Below the pieces are notes generated by a model. The model was given only the letters and a program-made list of their open reading frames with translations. It searched no databases and was not told the origin of the DNA. Shown here piece after piece: positions 1 through 13,357 of a stretch of DNA of 64,000 bases. Source of the stretch: Hoplostethus atlanticus (Eukaryota; Chordata; Actinopteri; Trachichthyiformes; Trachichthyidae); NCBI GenBank assembly GCA_034670405.1, contig JAXDDX010000116.1, positions 859,501 to 923,500 on the forward strand. Direction: 5' to 3'. Position 1 is the stretch's first letter. Every line of letters begins with the position of its first letter. A program made the position numbers and the translations under genes.

Positions 1-140
1 TAGTCGTTACTATGTTGAAAATGGAGAAAGTAGAAGTAGTAAAGTTGGTAGTAGTCATTACTGTGTTGAAAACTGAGAAAGTAGAGGTAGTAAAGTTGGT
101 AGTAATCGTTACTGTGTTGAAAACTGAGAAAGTTGGTACT
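1..140. repeat. 51-bp tandem repeat at window start (2.5+ copies)
   Basis: Units start with (A/G)TTACT(A/G)TGTTGAAAA at about 6, 57 and 108, a period of 51 bp. The array probably continues left of the window. Because 51 is a multiple of 3, it gives a short repetitive open frame that should not be mistaken for a gene. Confidence 0.8.
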
Positions 141-1088
141 AAATGTTACTCTTATCATGAAGAGTTAGTATGGAGCATTGCATGTCACGCAACTCACTTT
201 TTTATCAGCACAAAACATGGTTGAGGTAGTGCTTTTTCTACCAAACAAGTGGAATAGTATGAATGACATCTTCATTTGAGGTGGATCATCTTCAAATAGA
301 TAGAAGAGACACAACGATACATATTACATTTTGGTGTTCATGTGGTGAGCGGAGGGTTCACACTTCCAGCCAGCCTGAGAGACAGAGCTGAATGCCGGTG
401 TCAAGTAGGGTTAGACTGATATTAATTTGCTAATATAAATTTAATAAATAAATATTTGCTAATAAATTATTTTATTAAAAAATGGATAGATTTTACAGAC
501 TGCCAGTAGATGTGCAGTCTGTTAGCAAAGACGATCCCCTGTGCTGTTTGATTGTCGAAGAGGCCATAAATTCAACAGCTTTAAGATCAATAGTCTGATA
601 TATAATACAGTAGACACTATAGAGAAATACATAATAATAAATAAGAATGAAATCCCCAATCTGGAGTCTAGGTATAGGATTTTGAAGAAAGTTTTATACC
701 TGCATAGAAGTAACGTAAATATACAGTTATATAGAGTCACAGGTGAATAATATCAATGCCATGCAGAAACCTCATACCTCCCAAAAGAACAAACTTTTGA
801 TTTTCCAACTGCCACCGGGCTATTTCTAACAGGTGATCAATGGCTTGGCTTGGTCCCAGCGTCATAACATGTTTTTTTTTACCTGTGGGAGATAATACTC
901 TCCCCTCCCCAAACAACTACTGTCAAAATACACCTGAGGAAGACACTGAGAAGACTAGCTGTACCGGGCTGTTCCCAGGTGTGAATGTGTGGAACTGTAT
1001 GACTGTGAAGGAGGGGTGGTGCTACACCCCTACCTTCCAATCCATAACCATTAACTATTTACTAGCGGAGAGAAAGATACACAAAGAA

Positions 1089-1280
1089 GGCGGCAGGGTG
1101 GCAGAGCGGTTCAGAAGCACTGACCTGTAATCGAAAGTTGACTGATTCAACCCCTTTAACTGCCAAGAGGAGATGCGGCTTTCTCTGAGTGTCTTTTAGC
1201 AAGACACTGAATTCCTACCTGCCTGCCGAGGATGTTAGCTAACTGATTAAAAAGTAAAGAAAGAAAGAAAGAAAGAAAAC
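1089..1280 (+). mobile_element. tRNA-derived SINE
   Basis: The head GGTGGCAGAGCGGTTCAGA resembles a tRNA (Leu/Ser type) A box. A degenerate B box (AGTTGACTGATTCAACCCC) follows about 35 nt later, then an unrelated body and a (GAAA)n tail at about 1256-1278. This is the standard tRNA-SINE layout. It is a fossil without an intact cloverleaf. Confidence 0.65.
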
Positions 1281-3051
1281 AAGTAAACAAACTACGGTGT
1301 TAAGGGCTGGTCAGCAGAGTTGATATAATCCACCCACCACCTCGCCCTTGCTCCGATTTGTGCACATCAATTTGCAAACCTACACCAGCGCTCAACACAT
1401 TTAACCGTGCACCACTGCTGGGTCAGTGAGCGAAAGTTTTTTTGCAAAGTTTTGAATTGGAAATGTACACTGTCCTCTATAAGCTGAGTAAGTTTCAAAA
1501 CCGAAACACCCACCGATTCCAAACTTATTTTATCATTTCACAAATGCACTATCATCGGTGTAAAGATGGAGGTGTTTCGTTGGAGGCGCTGCATGTACTA
1601 TTTATAAATCTCAATTTATCACTGTCAAATTGTGATACCTTGGTATAACAAGGTATCACGGGTAACAACAACACTCTTCAGGAATTTATATGAATAGAAT
1701 TTAGATGATCAAATGAGATGTGCAGACATCCCTTACCGCATCCCTCTTGTTAACTCCAGGTTTGAGGGGAAATGTGACGGGGGAAATGACCATCTTGTTA
1801 AATCTGAGCTAATGAGCCAGTTGATGCAAGGCCTACATGTGCCCAGAGTGTGAGGAAAACAATAACGACTGTTGTCAATCAATTGTCAATTGTCCACCAG
1901 TGTAGTTTAAGTTATGTGATGTGATAAGTTATTCTCTCCATCAGTCCACATCCATTATTTATTATTTTACCTCCTCTCGATCATCTACATGGCACAACGT
2001 TGCCAGTGTGCAGGGCTGGCCTATGAGATTTGAAGGAGCATTTCAAAAATGCCGAAGGACTTCCACCCTTTTCCCCAACCCCCTCCGGAAAAATGCTTTG
2101 TCTGCTGCAGTTGTACATTAGATTATTGTTACGTGGGTATCACTGCTGCACATAGAGAGAAAAGGGTCTAGATGAAATATTGGTCCAATATTGGGCTTTT
2201 GAGATGATTTTTGACCAAGTAGAAAGATAGATTTTTATGTTTGTGTAAGATTGGACCTGGTATTACCCAGTATTAAGACAAACCCATAACTGAGAAAAGA
2301 CAAAACAATTTGCTTCCAGTCCTTTTTGGAACAGGGTGAGTCCTGTGCTTTCCAGCAGGTCAGACAACTATACTTCTCAGCAACTCACATCTTTAGTTAG
2401 TAGTTCTACCAGTACCTTGTCTGTGGTCTGCAATAGTCATTTTGTGTGATTGTGAATGCATGCTCATGACAGACATCTCACTAAATGAGCACATCACATA
2501 AGCAGAATGTAAAAATGACCATTTTAACGACACAGCAGAGTCAGCCAATCACGGTAAAATAAGGGATCTGCTGCTAGGTTAATCACTTAAAATCTGATAA
2601 ATCCTGATAATTATGCCACACAAGGTCAAAATGTACAGTAATAGCAAAGCACTAGATGTGTAGAATAACAACCTAAGCCTGATTGTGTACCGACATCAAT
2701 ATTTATTGTCGGTCAAACATCATTCCCTCCTTCCTCAGAAATCCAAGCCACAGGAAACAGGCTTGTTGACATGACTCACGGCGATTTTTCCTTCTGAAAT
2801 CACATATGTGAAAGAGGCCCATCAAACACCCGTGAATCATTTAACACTATTGATCTGTAACACGATGAGACACAATAGAAGAACAGATCACGCCACGACA
2901 CAACAGACCGATAAATGTGTGCGGCATGCACATGTGAGAGGTGTTATCTGTTTCAACCTTTTGTGTGTATTAACCCCGATGGGTGCGATGGATGTGGGTA
3001 AGCTTGGTGAGGGAAAAGCATGCATTGCCCACACAGCAGGAATGCCTCGAT

Positions 3052-3053
<2 letters not shown>

Positions 3054-3122
<69 letters not shown>

Positions 3123-3130
3123 GCACACAC
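3054..3130. repeat. (CT)n followed by (CA)n microsatellite
   Basis: About 24 CT units with one interruption run directly into about 8 CA units. The compound dinucleotide tract creates spurious open frames on both strands. Confidence 0.95.
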
Positions 3131-3296
3131 CCTCTTGGCCATTAATTCTGCGTGAGAGGTCAAGGGGAACTTAATTAAAAGAGGCTGGTGGATGTTAATA
3201 CCTGCTCTGTGTTCCATTAGCAGGTTCAAACGCTGCTCGTGGAAATGTAATTGTGCTGTTTTTCCCTCTCTCTGTTAATTTATCCCTTTGTCTCGC
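3121..3296. repeat. intronic block copy A (paired with 14775-14941)
   Basis: From CACACCCTCTTGGCCATTA to the TCCCTTTGTCTC region it matches 14775-14941 almost base for base over the central 120 bp (for example GAGAGGTCAAGGGGAACTTA and GCAGGTTCAAACGCTGCTC in both). It lies about 200 bp before exon 1. It is not recognisable as a known transposon. Confidence 0.85.
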
Positions 3297-3500
3297 TCTC
3301 TTTCTCTTGCCCTTTCTTGCTCTCCTCTCCCTTTCCCCCCCACCCTCAATCCAATGATATTTTTAATATTCTTTTACAATGTTACAATGTTAAAAAAATG
3401 TGTCAAAGTGTCAAGATACATAATCAAAATGAACGCTCATTGTGGTTCATCTTCAGTGATAACTCTCTCCTTCTCTCTCTCTCTCTCTCTCTCCCTATAG

Positions 3501-3605
3501 ATCAACTTCGTAATAGTTACCAGGTGGGTAATGACCATTCTCTGAGGGTCATCTATGCCAATGGGATGGATACACACTACCAGACGGAGCCCCATATACT
3601 GGCAG
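3501..3605 (+). CDS. tenm2: tenm2 exon 1 of window (YD-shell start)
   Basis: The exon begins after a (CT)n-rich tract ending in TATAG and ends before GTACGC. It starts with the last two bases of a codon and ends with the first base of a Gly codon. It encodes about 35 residues, including [16 protein letters not shown] and HYQTEPH, a YD-shell segment typical of teneurins. The preceding exon is not in the 3.5 kb upstream. The borders are inferred from consensus sites and phase. Confidence 0.88.
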
Positions 3606-6600
3606 GTACGCAGTTTTGGGCAGATTACTACAAAAATGTAATCCAGCCAGATTAGAGATTCTGTCAAAAACGAATCAGTTACTGAATAGTGAAAATTGAA
3701 AGCAATCTGTTACTGTTTTTCTTTTTCTTCTAAAATAACAGTTGATTTACAAGAGTAGGCTGTCTACATGGTGAATGCTTATGGGTGGAAAATTGCTCAG
3801 TCACCCACCTACAAAACACAACAAAACACAATGCTGCCAGTAAACACCGTCTGATTGGCCTGATTGTTAAAGGGATCAGAGTGGGTTGTCAGTTGCATGT
3901 GGTTTTCAGTCGTTCTACTCAAAATAAGTACCAACCACTGCTGGTACAGCTGTAATGTTATTTTCAGCGCACAGTTTGTCTTGACACACAAGGGCTGGAC
4001 TTGCACAGGCTCAAAGCATCACATTTTGAATGCCTTGGAGCCTAGGACTGATCTTCTCAAGGCTTCTTAGAGATGACAAATTCAGATTTGATCAATTTAG
4101 CCATTAAATAATGAGAATATAAACACCAAAATCATCCATGGGTCTGAAGAAGATTGTTGGCTCCAGTGCTCCATGCTTACACTTTAGCATACACTATGTT
4201 GAATGATTCCTAGTAGTACTGTTGAACAGCTCATGTATTGCTTTAGGTACTAGGTTAGCTAGCTAGCCAGCTAACTGTAGCTCCCATGCCTTCAAATCAA
4301 ATTACGTTTTGGGTTACTTATCAATTAATATGAGGTTTCTAACGCCATGTATTCACTAAAATAAAAAGGCAAGATTTGTGGCAATCAAAAAGTATGAAAC
4401 ATTGCAAGTTTTGGGGTTTGTTAGATTTTCCAAGAAAGCAGCTTTTTCATTGGCTCAGGACTATCACGTGGTGCAGTGTGCTCAGTACTTGCAGTTGGCT
4501 CATTGCAGAAAGAGGCGTGCTGGCGTTTGGCGACCTTGTAGGAGGCAGCCGCCTGGCAGGCCTTACTGTGGGAAGAAATGGCCCTCGGGCATGCTAACGT
4601 GTTAGCATGGAGCACCAGAGCCAATGATCTGCTGGAGACACATGGATTTTGCTGTCTGTGTTCTCATCACTTAGTGGCTACGTTGACCAATAGGACAATC
4701 AAACAAAAACTTGGTGTACTACACATTGTTTTATTGCTTTTTGTCTTGCATAGTCTGGTATTGCATTATTTAGTATTGCATATAATAATAAGGAGTTTCG
4801 TAGATGTTTGTGTGTGTGTGAGTGTGATGTACATTTTTTTATATTGTGATATGTTGTTTTTCGATACCTACTGCCAGGTGCCGCCAACCCAACTGTAGCC
4901 CGACGCAACATGACGCTGCCAGGAGAGAATGGCCAGAACCTGGTGGAGTGGAGGTTCAGAAAAGAACAGACGCGAGGAAAAGTCATCGTCTTTGGAAGAA
5001 AACTCAGAGTGAGTAGCTCTCCGACTTCAGCTTCCCACCAAAAGAAGAACAATTGAAAGCCTTGTCACTGACTGTGAAAACACTGAACTAGTTGCCATTT
5101 TTTTGGAACTTTTTGGCATGAAAATATTGAATATTGGCACAAAATATTGGCCAGCAGCAGCTTCAATCCATAAAATATTGGTTGTGATGTAATGGATATT
5201 TTTATGACCAACCTCCACTGTCACTTTTTAGTGGGCATATTGTGCCGATATTGAATGAATACTTCACACTTTTTTGTCAAACTCCTCATTAGCCATCATG
5301 CTCTGTTGAAAGGATCTTCTGGTAAGAGGCTAACTCTCAACTCAGTTTATACAATTAAAACCTGCACATTCAACTGCAAAAAGGTACTAGACATGAATAA
5401 GAACTATAATAAAAGAGTCCCCTCCCTATCAAGTTTTACCTGGCACATATACCTGGCACGTCACATTGCTAGCAATGTATTTTACAGTGAGCAATGTGTT
5501 GTAGTTTTTTTTTTTTTAATGTGTTAATTAGGAGTTGTTTTCTTTCTTACAAGCTACTGGAAGAGATGGAAGTGACAGTGACTTGTGAGCACAGCGTTTG
5601 AATATTACATGAAGTGCTCTTTAATAATAGGAGAAAAAGCTGTGCAGTTCGGTGGCCGATCAAGTATTTGATCCACATACTGGTGCTGCTCTAAGCGTAG
5701 TATACTAAACACTAATGAACGTTACAGTGTGGTCCACTAGCAGTAATGGGGTGTGTTGTATTGCGAGTTAGCACAAATAGGGAGTTGTTGTGTGTGTGTG
5801 TGTGTGCACATGCGGGCATATGTGTGTATATATCTTACTTGTGGGTGTGTGTGTGTGTGTGTGTGACAGAAATAATAATTTGCCATCAATAACAGAGCAG
5901 TCCAGCTGTATTGCAGTGGCAACAAGATGTCGATTCACACCGTTAATGATGACGGGGTGATTCTGGGGTACGCTGAACAGCGGTGAACTTCAGCCCGTTC
6001 TATCCAGTATATGCTAATTTAAATATATATTTTTTTCCCCGTATGGTACGCTAATCCTAATGGAGGTTTTGCATTGTGCAGGAGACACCGGTTAATTGGA
6101 AACTGCACGTTTAAGTGGCTTGTTTGGGTCAAAATCGAAAGAAACTGTACTGTCAGTCACAGAGCGACAACGCTGGCAGGCCGCGTAAGAAGATGGTAGC
6201 GGCTCGTTTCACCCGCTGCATGTCGTTTTTGTCAGTAATGTATGGATCGCAGAATTAAAATGGATTCGGAGGAGATTCCTATTAAACTGAACGTTTGGCT
6301 GGCCAGATGGCTGCCTTACAATTGGATAGTATTGTTATGGAAATAAACTGTGGCATAGTGTATGAGACGGCAAGAAAACATACACCCACCACACACCGCA
6401 GCACCACACCCACCAGGCTGATGTCAAAGATGAACACTGGTGGTAATTACGTTAAATTTACAATTGTTGAAAACAGTTATTGCCGATGTGCATTGCATTC
6501 CTGGGCTCATTTTCTTGTTTGGTGGTGTATTTATTCTTATTCCCGTGGATAACTGGCCAAACGTAGACAACGTCACATCATGTTGAGATATTCCCAACGC

Positions 6601-9523
6601 AGCTACAATGGAGTTTGAACACTTTTTCACAAATTGATGATATACAGTAGAACAGTGTGAGAGCACTCGAGGATGGATTGTTCCTTTTAAAGAGGAGTAA
6701 TGACCTCAGTTTTCATAATGTTTTTGAATTTCCTAGTCGTCATCTCATTTGATTCAACTGGGAACACAAAATGATGCAAGCCCAAGAAATTCCGATGGTC
6801 AGCGTGTTTGAACTGGTAACTTTTCAATTAAAAACGCTGCATAAAATTAAGTCGGAGACTGTTGATGTGCCTCATAAGGCAGACTACTGTCATGTATGTC
6901 ATTTAAAACCAAATTGTACTTCTAAGACAGAATAGAAAGCAATCTGTCAGCCATCTATTCCTGTGTCTGCTACAAGGCCTCACCTCTACCTGTGCAGGGA
7001 AAAAAAAGTATAAAGGTTGGGATGAGACAGTGCATCAAGCCAATCAATTTCTTGGTGTACCCAAGAACAAGACAGATTTTTTTCAAATTAGCGCTTTATA
7101 CTAGCTGGATAGTAAAATCAGTTTCCAGTCCCTCTTGGGTGATTTTACGCCAAGGGAAGGAAAGGAGTATCATATAGTCATCTCCGGCCTGTAGAATGCT
7201 GAAGAATACATGGAAGCCAAGGTCACAGTGTGATTGGATCAGCATGAACATTACAGGGGCACTGCCAATCTGCAAAATGATTGGCTTACCCTGATATGAG
7301 ATGGCAGAGACTCTGCACGGCTATTGACTGCTGTCCCAATGTTCTTGTTGGTTTTTTTTTCCCATCTGGCTACTCTCCCAGTGATTTTTTTTCTCTCCCA
7401 TTTAGCCACTGTCCCAATATCTCTCTCTATCTCCTTCTCTATCCACTTTCCACTCACCTCACTGCATTCAACTGGTGCTAATTTCCAAATGAGCGAGTGG
7501 CTGAAAGTGACTTTTGAACGTTTTCCAGCAAGTCTCTCTCTTTAATGAAACGAGTCTGTGGAATATTGATTGGCTAATTCACAGTGTTTCCCCTTGCTTC
7601 AAGGATCCTCGAGGAGAATTTAGCACTGGACCCGGGCAATCTGTCTTCGTAAACGGGGGTTTGAACAAACAGCACACCGTTTAGAAAGCGATAAATAGCG
7701 GCTACCTGGCTCTGGGAGGCTCCAGTGTTTTATGGGCCTCTGGTCAGAATATTGGTGTGATTCACTAGCTGAGGATCAAATGTTGCAATGGACCAGCCAG
7801 TTATTAACAAGAATGCATGATAAGAAGGACTGGGATTTGTGATACTTCACCCTTAACAAACACATTATAAGGTGTTTTGCACAGACACCAAACGGAACAC
7901 GATAAAATCCCTGGCACTTCACAAGAGTTTAACATTTATAGTGATCATGGGGGTGATGGTTTATGGGCTAATGGTCTTTTATTCCCTTGTGTCCACCCCC
8001 TCCAGGTGAATGGCAGAAACCTGTTGTCCGTGGATTACGATCGTACACTGCGAACGGAGAAGATTTACGACGACCACAGGAAGTTCCTGCTGAAGATAAT
8101 TTACGACACCCAGGGCCATCCAACGCTATGGGTCCCCAGCAGCAAACTGCTGTCTGTTAACTTGACATACTCAAGGTGAGCCCTTTTTAAACCTGGAAAT
8201 TTAAGATTTTAAGATGTTCTCCCATCTGCTTCTATTTGGCTTTTCCTCTTGGTTGGGTTGGTTTGTCAATATGAGAACACAACAGTGGGTAACTCAACTA
8301 CAGGAAGCACAATTACAATTATATAATTATAACCTCTATTTCCTTGTATTATTTTGAAAATCTTACCACACTGGTTTGCACAGAAATTGGGCCTAGGAAA
8401 AGTGATGGAGGGACATTCTGAAAGCAGACATATTTCAATTCTAAAATTGAAAACAGACCACAGTTTGGCCTTTCTGTTGTTAACATACCATGAATATGGA
8501 TTAGGAGTGAATGTTAGCTTGAATGAATGTTCTCTCCCGCACCAGATTCCTGACCAGTGAATGTGAAGGTTCACATTTAAAATACAAACAGACTACAGGT
8601 TTTGAAAAACTGTTTGTGGTGGACCCCTGATTCTTTCATGGCCATCTAAACAGAGAGAAACCTCATGGAAACCTCATGGAATCACATTTTTAACACTCAT
8701 GAAAACCTGGTGGGGTCCTGGGTCCAGACTCAGAAAGCAGCAAGCATGTTTTATTCATTCATGAGAGAGCAGAGTAAAGAGAGACATTTCAGCACTCGAC
8801 TATGATCAATGTCATAGTTTTCCCAAGAAGCTGCCAAGCTTTGAAGGTGAGCTCGGCTCAACATAGATCCGGTACACCCATTAATGATGGAGGACACATA
8901 TGACAGCGCGGCACGTCTGTCAATCAGTTATCCTCCATACAAGGCATAAAAAGCAACCAAGAACAATAGAAATAAACAGGGAGAGACTACAGAGACTCTT
9001 ATTTTGAAAGCTGCGCTGGGCCACTTTTCATTTAGGCGGCACACAGCAGATCTAACTTTGGAGGACTGGCCAGTCTGTGATGCTTTAAACCAAAGGAGAA
9101 AATATTTTCTGTGGACAGAGCACTCACTCACTCACTGCTGCTTAGGAGACACTTTTGGGTTTCACTCTTAGGTTTCGAAAGATTTCCAACCAGTGACCAT
9201 GCTGACACCAGAATTTAATTTGGGCAAATGGGGTGAATGTGAATATTGCAGGCCGACTTAATGTTTTTGTTTTTTGGGCTGGTGCAGCTCTAACTTGTGA
9301 CATTCATCTGGTGCATAGAGAATTCAAACTGAGTCTGTTTTCCCCCGTTTAAACAGCCATGAGAATATCACGCACACCACAAGGCTTAAAACACAGATTA
9401 TGGCCCTGTGGAAATCCAGCTTCACACACACACACATCAAGCATACACAGCCTCCATTGTAATTGTACTAGAATTGTCATCCATCTACACACAAATCAGT
9501 CATTCTGTGCTCTATTAAATATC

Positions 9524-9569
<46 letters not shown>

Positions 9570-10023
9570 CATAGTACGGGGCAGGTGACAGGTCTCCAGA
9601 GGGGTCCCACCACAGAGAAGTGGGAGTATGACATTCAGGGGAGAATCGTTTCCCGACTCTTTGCTGATGGAAAGACCTGGAGCTACACTTACCTGGATAA
9701 GGTAGGGGAAGACGTAATTGTAATTGTACACACACACACACACACACAAACACACACATATATGTCACCAATATCTATAATTATGTCAGTTGCAAAAAAT
9801 ATGCTGTTATACAGATGATTCAAAAGTCAGTAACAGCATTCTCGTAGCAACTGTGTGTTTGTGCGTGTGTGCGTGTGTGCGTATCTGATAAGTTTACACA
9901 AGAAGGATCAGAAGCCACACATCCACACAGACTCTCTCTCACACACACACACAATAAGGTGCTGTCTTTGAAATGCTGCTGTTCAATTCTGCAAACAGGT
10001 GCATTCTCTGCGACCAAAGGACT

Positions 10024-10058
<35 letters not shown>

Positions 10059-13000
10059 AGTTTCTCTCATACACACAGAGCAAGGTTATTATCTAAACTC
10101 TAGTCAAAGAAAGTAAGCAACAGTAACTGAAGCATCGTCCCGGGTGTAAAGCTTAGACTGTCACAAAGTTGGTGAGAAAAACAAGGAGCTACAAAGACCA
10201 CACCGCTACCTCACCTCCCCCAAGGAGAGGAGGAAAAAGAGAAAAGGAGAGGAGACGAAAGGGAAGGAGGGGAGAGGGGAAGAGTTGTGCAAATGTTAAA
10301 AAGGAATGACCTTAAAAAAAAACAACTCCCTTAGTCTCTTAAGGAGGAGAGGAGAGGAGAGGAGAGGAGAGAGATCTACAATAGTTAAAAGGAATGGAAA
10401 AGGAAAGACAGCTCCCTTAGCCTCTTAAGGAGGACAGGAGTAGTACAGGATGAGGAGACTGGAGGGATAAATCGGACATTTTTTTGTGTTTGTTAGCCTG
10501 GGGAGAGAGGGCGGTAGAACGACAGTCTGACAAATAACACAGCAGTGGCCCTTGTTTGTGGACGGAGAGACGGAAGAATGATGGCAGGAGAACAGGGGCG
10601 AGAGACCAAGAGAAACCGAGAGGGAGAGCGAGGCTTAAGAGAGATGTAAAGATAGAGGTATTGCTGTGGAAACGAGACTCGGGGGAATTGCGAGGGCTTA
10701 ACCAGACCATGTTCGAGAAATAGAGACAGGGGGAAATGCTGAATTTGAAAAGCACTTGATTAAAAATCCAAAATTCACAAAAATAAGGCATCGCTCACTG
10801 AGCACAGAGCTCCCCTCAGAATCCCCTTGACCATCAAAACAGACCCTCATTCTCGTTCCTCCTGGTGTCCCAAAATGTAACCCCATGCACAAAGTTCATA
10901 CGTGTCTGTACTGGCTTTTCATCTTTTTTTTTTTTTTGCGTTTGGGACCAAAAATGTAATCGTCAAAATAAAAGGTCTCCCTCAGGCCCTGCACTAGTCC
11001 CTCAACTAGCCTAAAAAGACCTTCGGACCTGGAACACTTGTTGAAAATATTTACCACAGTCCAACCCTCTAAACAGAAGGGACAACCCACCCCACTGCTA
11101 GGATCCAGGTATAATTCCCCACTGGCGGTCAGCCATCCGTCTGCTTTTCTGTTTTTCACCCTGTGTAAAGTGAGAGTATATTTTGCACACCTTTTTGTAA
11201 AAGCTGGGCTTGACAGCTCTTATCTTGATAGGAGGTAATAGCTCAGACCGTTAGCATCTCGTTCCTTTAGTGCCACGTGAGGTAGCAGTTAAAGGGCAAT
11301 CTCAGTTTCCCAGACATGCACTTCCTTTGTCATTCTATGAAAATAACATGCATCTCACGATGCTGCCGAGCACACACACACACACACACACACAGTCACC
11401 TCTGCATTAGCCTATTGTCCACATTTCTCAAGACAAGTGGCCAACGTGCCTTTATCCTTCCTTTGCTACTTATGCTTTGGCACTTTTGCCTCGATAGGAG
11501 GTAATACCTCACACCATTGTTCCGTATCTTTTTGTGTATCTTTTTTTCCATTTCTCAGGTTCAGAAAATGGACCTGAAAAATGTAGCTGTGAAATAGTGG
11601 TTATTTTGCACGCCGTCATAATGGTGTCGTTTATCTTATAGCAAGACTACTTCATATGCATCATGGATGTTGAGATTTTCCACTTGGATGTCAGGTTTTG
11701 ACCCCCATTCATTCTGGCCATAATTCTGGTCTCACATAGTAAAATCCTTTTGCCTGAATACAAAAATGTGGACAACAACAATATCCACTGACCCCTTGTT
11801 CTTTAGATGCTTGAATAATGGGAACATTTACATGTACACAAAAGCATTATTACTGTGAATAACTACATTAAGGCAATACTGCACCCCAATAATAGATTTA
11901 CATGGATTAGTGGATTAGTCCATTTGGTTTACACAGGAGGATGTGACGCAATCAGAGCCACTGATAGACAAAAAATGTGTTTGTCATTTGTTGTGTTTTG
12001 TTGTAGATCGACCCTTGTAGCTTTTGTACTGGGAGACCGTCTCACTGGATAACCTGGTTGATCCGGCCTTAAAGGACAATTCCACCCAAGTCCATTGTAG
12101 ATGTCATTTTACCAATACTATGTGTCTCATGGCGAATAAGAAACCAGCTTTTTATTATCAGTAGTAGACTGATACATGTAGAATGATGACGGAGAATAAA
12201 ACTTGCTTGCTAAGCACCTCATACTAATCCATTTCATAGGAACTACTTTCAGGCAGAAGAACTCCTTTCTCAGCCGAGAGGCTTGAAATGAGAAGTGGCT
12301 GGTCCTCGAAGTGCTGTCTAAGGCAGGGCTTTTGATTCAAATAAAAAAGTGTATGAAAGCAAGAGTTTTGGGTGAAACTGGCCCAGTTAGTTCCATGGAG
12401 TTTTTTTTTGTTTTTTTTTACAATCCGACATTGTTCCAAAGGAAAGAGAAGGTCTTGAGTGATGTCCAATGTAAGTATCATTTGCCAATGAAAAAGGCCA
12501 CACTGCAAGACTCTTAGATGGAGTTCACTCTTTATATTGAGGCAGAGAATTGTGGTGAGCACAATGTTTCCACACTGCTCACTGAGGCATTTATTAGTAT
12601 AGCTAAATATATCAGATTCATTTAGCTGCACGTCTAATTCATCTATTTATTTTTTAATTGTTGAATCGCTGTTTTCTAGAAGTTAGGCCTATTTCAAGAG
12701 TGGTAAACTTTTAGCGATGGTAGTGTTTTTCTAGAAATTCCACATTTTGGGAGTCTCTGTCTTGTGAAAGGAAAAGTGACAGAGAGGAACCGATGAGCAG
12801 GGAAAAGCATGACAGGAAAGCCCACAACTCTGGGTGTGTGTGTGTGTGTGTGTGTGTTTTTTTCCTTCATATTGTTTATTTTTTTGAGTGACACTTTGGG
12901 GGGGAAAAAATGGAAGCAAGACTCTAGTCAATAATGAATCAAACAGGTGAAACTGAGAGGGAGAGAAAGGGTTGAAGAAAGGATATGTTAAAGAGGGCGA

Positions 13001-13306
13001 GGGGAAAGCAAGTTTAGGGAAAGGGAGAAGAGGAGGTAGAGAAGAGGAAGAAAGAGAGAGAGAGTAAAGAGAGAAAGGAGACAAATAGAAAGAAAAGGAG
13101 ACCATTCCCCGCAGTGAATAAGTGAGTCACACCCTATTACTCCGTGTGTCACTCCGTGCACATTCTCACCTTCTCTCGCACTTATTTTATATTCAATTCC
13201 TCCCTCCATCCGTCAGTTTTTCTCCTTGTTGAAAACACACTTACTGAGAGTCTCTTGGGGAAAGAGAGTGAGTGTCAAAAAGCAGTATCCATTATGCATA
13301 GAAGTG

Positions 13307-13357
<51 letters not shown>

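Larger units (their letters stand above)
141..3500 (+). other. tenm2 intron sequence upstream of the first visible exon
   Basis: I find no teneurin exon here. The stretch holds a SINE (about 1089-1280), AT-rich sequence, (CT)n and (CA)n microsatellites at about 3054-3130 and 3472-3495, and a block of about 170 bp (3121-3296) that recurs upstream of exon 5. Otherwise I see nothing I can name. Confidence 0.6.

Noticed and set aside
12..224. A 70-codon frame with a 17-residue repeat
   Set aside because: A product of the 51-bp tandem repeat; no other sign of coding.
840..1130. A 96-codon frame considered as an upstream exon
   Set aside because: It overlaps the SINE head, has no splice-site context and no teneurin similarity.
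1089..1150. Possible tRNA gene
   Set aside because: The A and B boxes are present but the acceptor and anticodon stems do not pair; a SINE with a poly(GAAA) tail fits better.
2808..3229. Overlapping open frames on both strands rich in Ser-Leu, Arg-Glu and Thr-His
   Set aside because: They are translations of the (CT)n and (CA)n microsatellites.
8690..8760. Possible ghost of exon 3 in intron 3 (shared TGGGTCC and AGCAGCAA)
   Set aside because: Only short words match and the spacing differs; not distinguishable from chance.
9359..10096. Several 70-100 codon frames of Cys-Val or Thr-His repeats
   Set aside because: They come from GT/CA repeats around exon 4; only 9575-9701 is coding.
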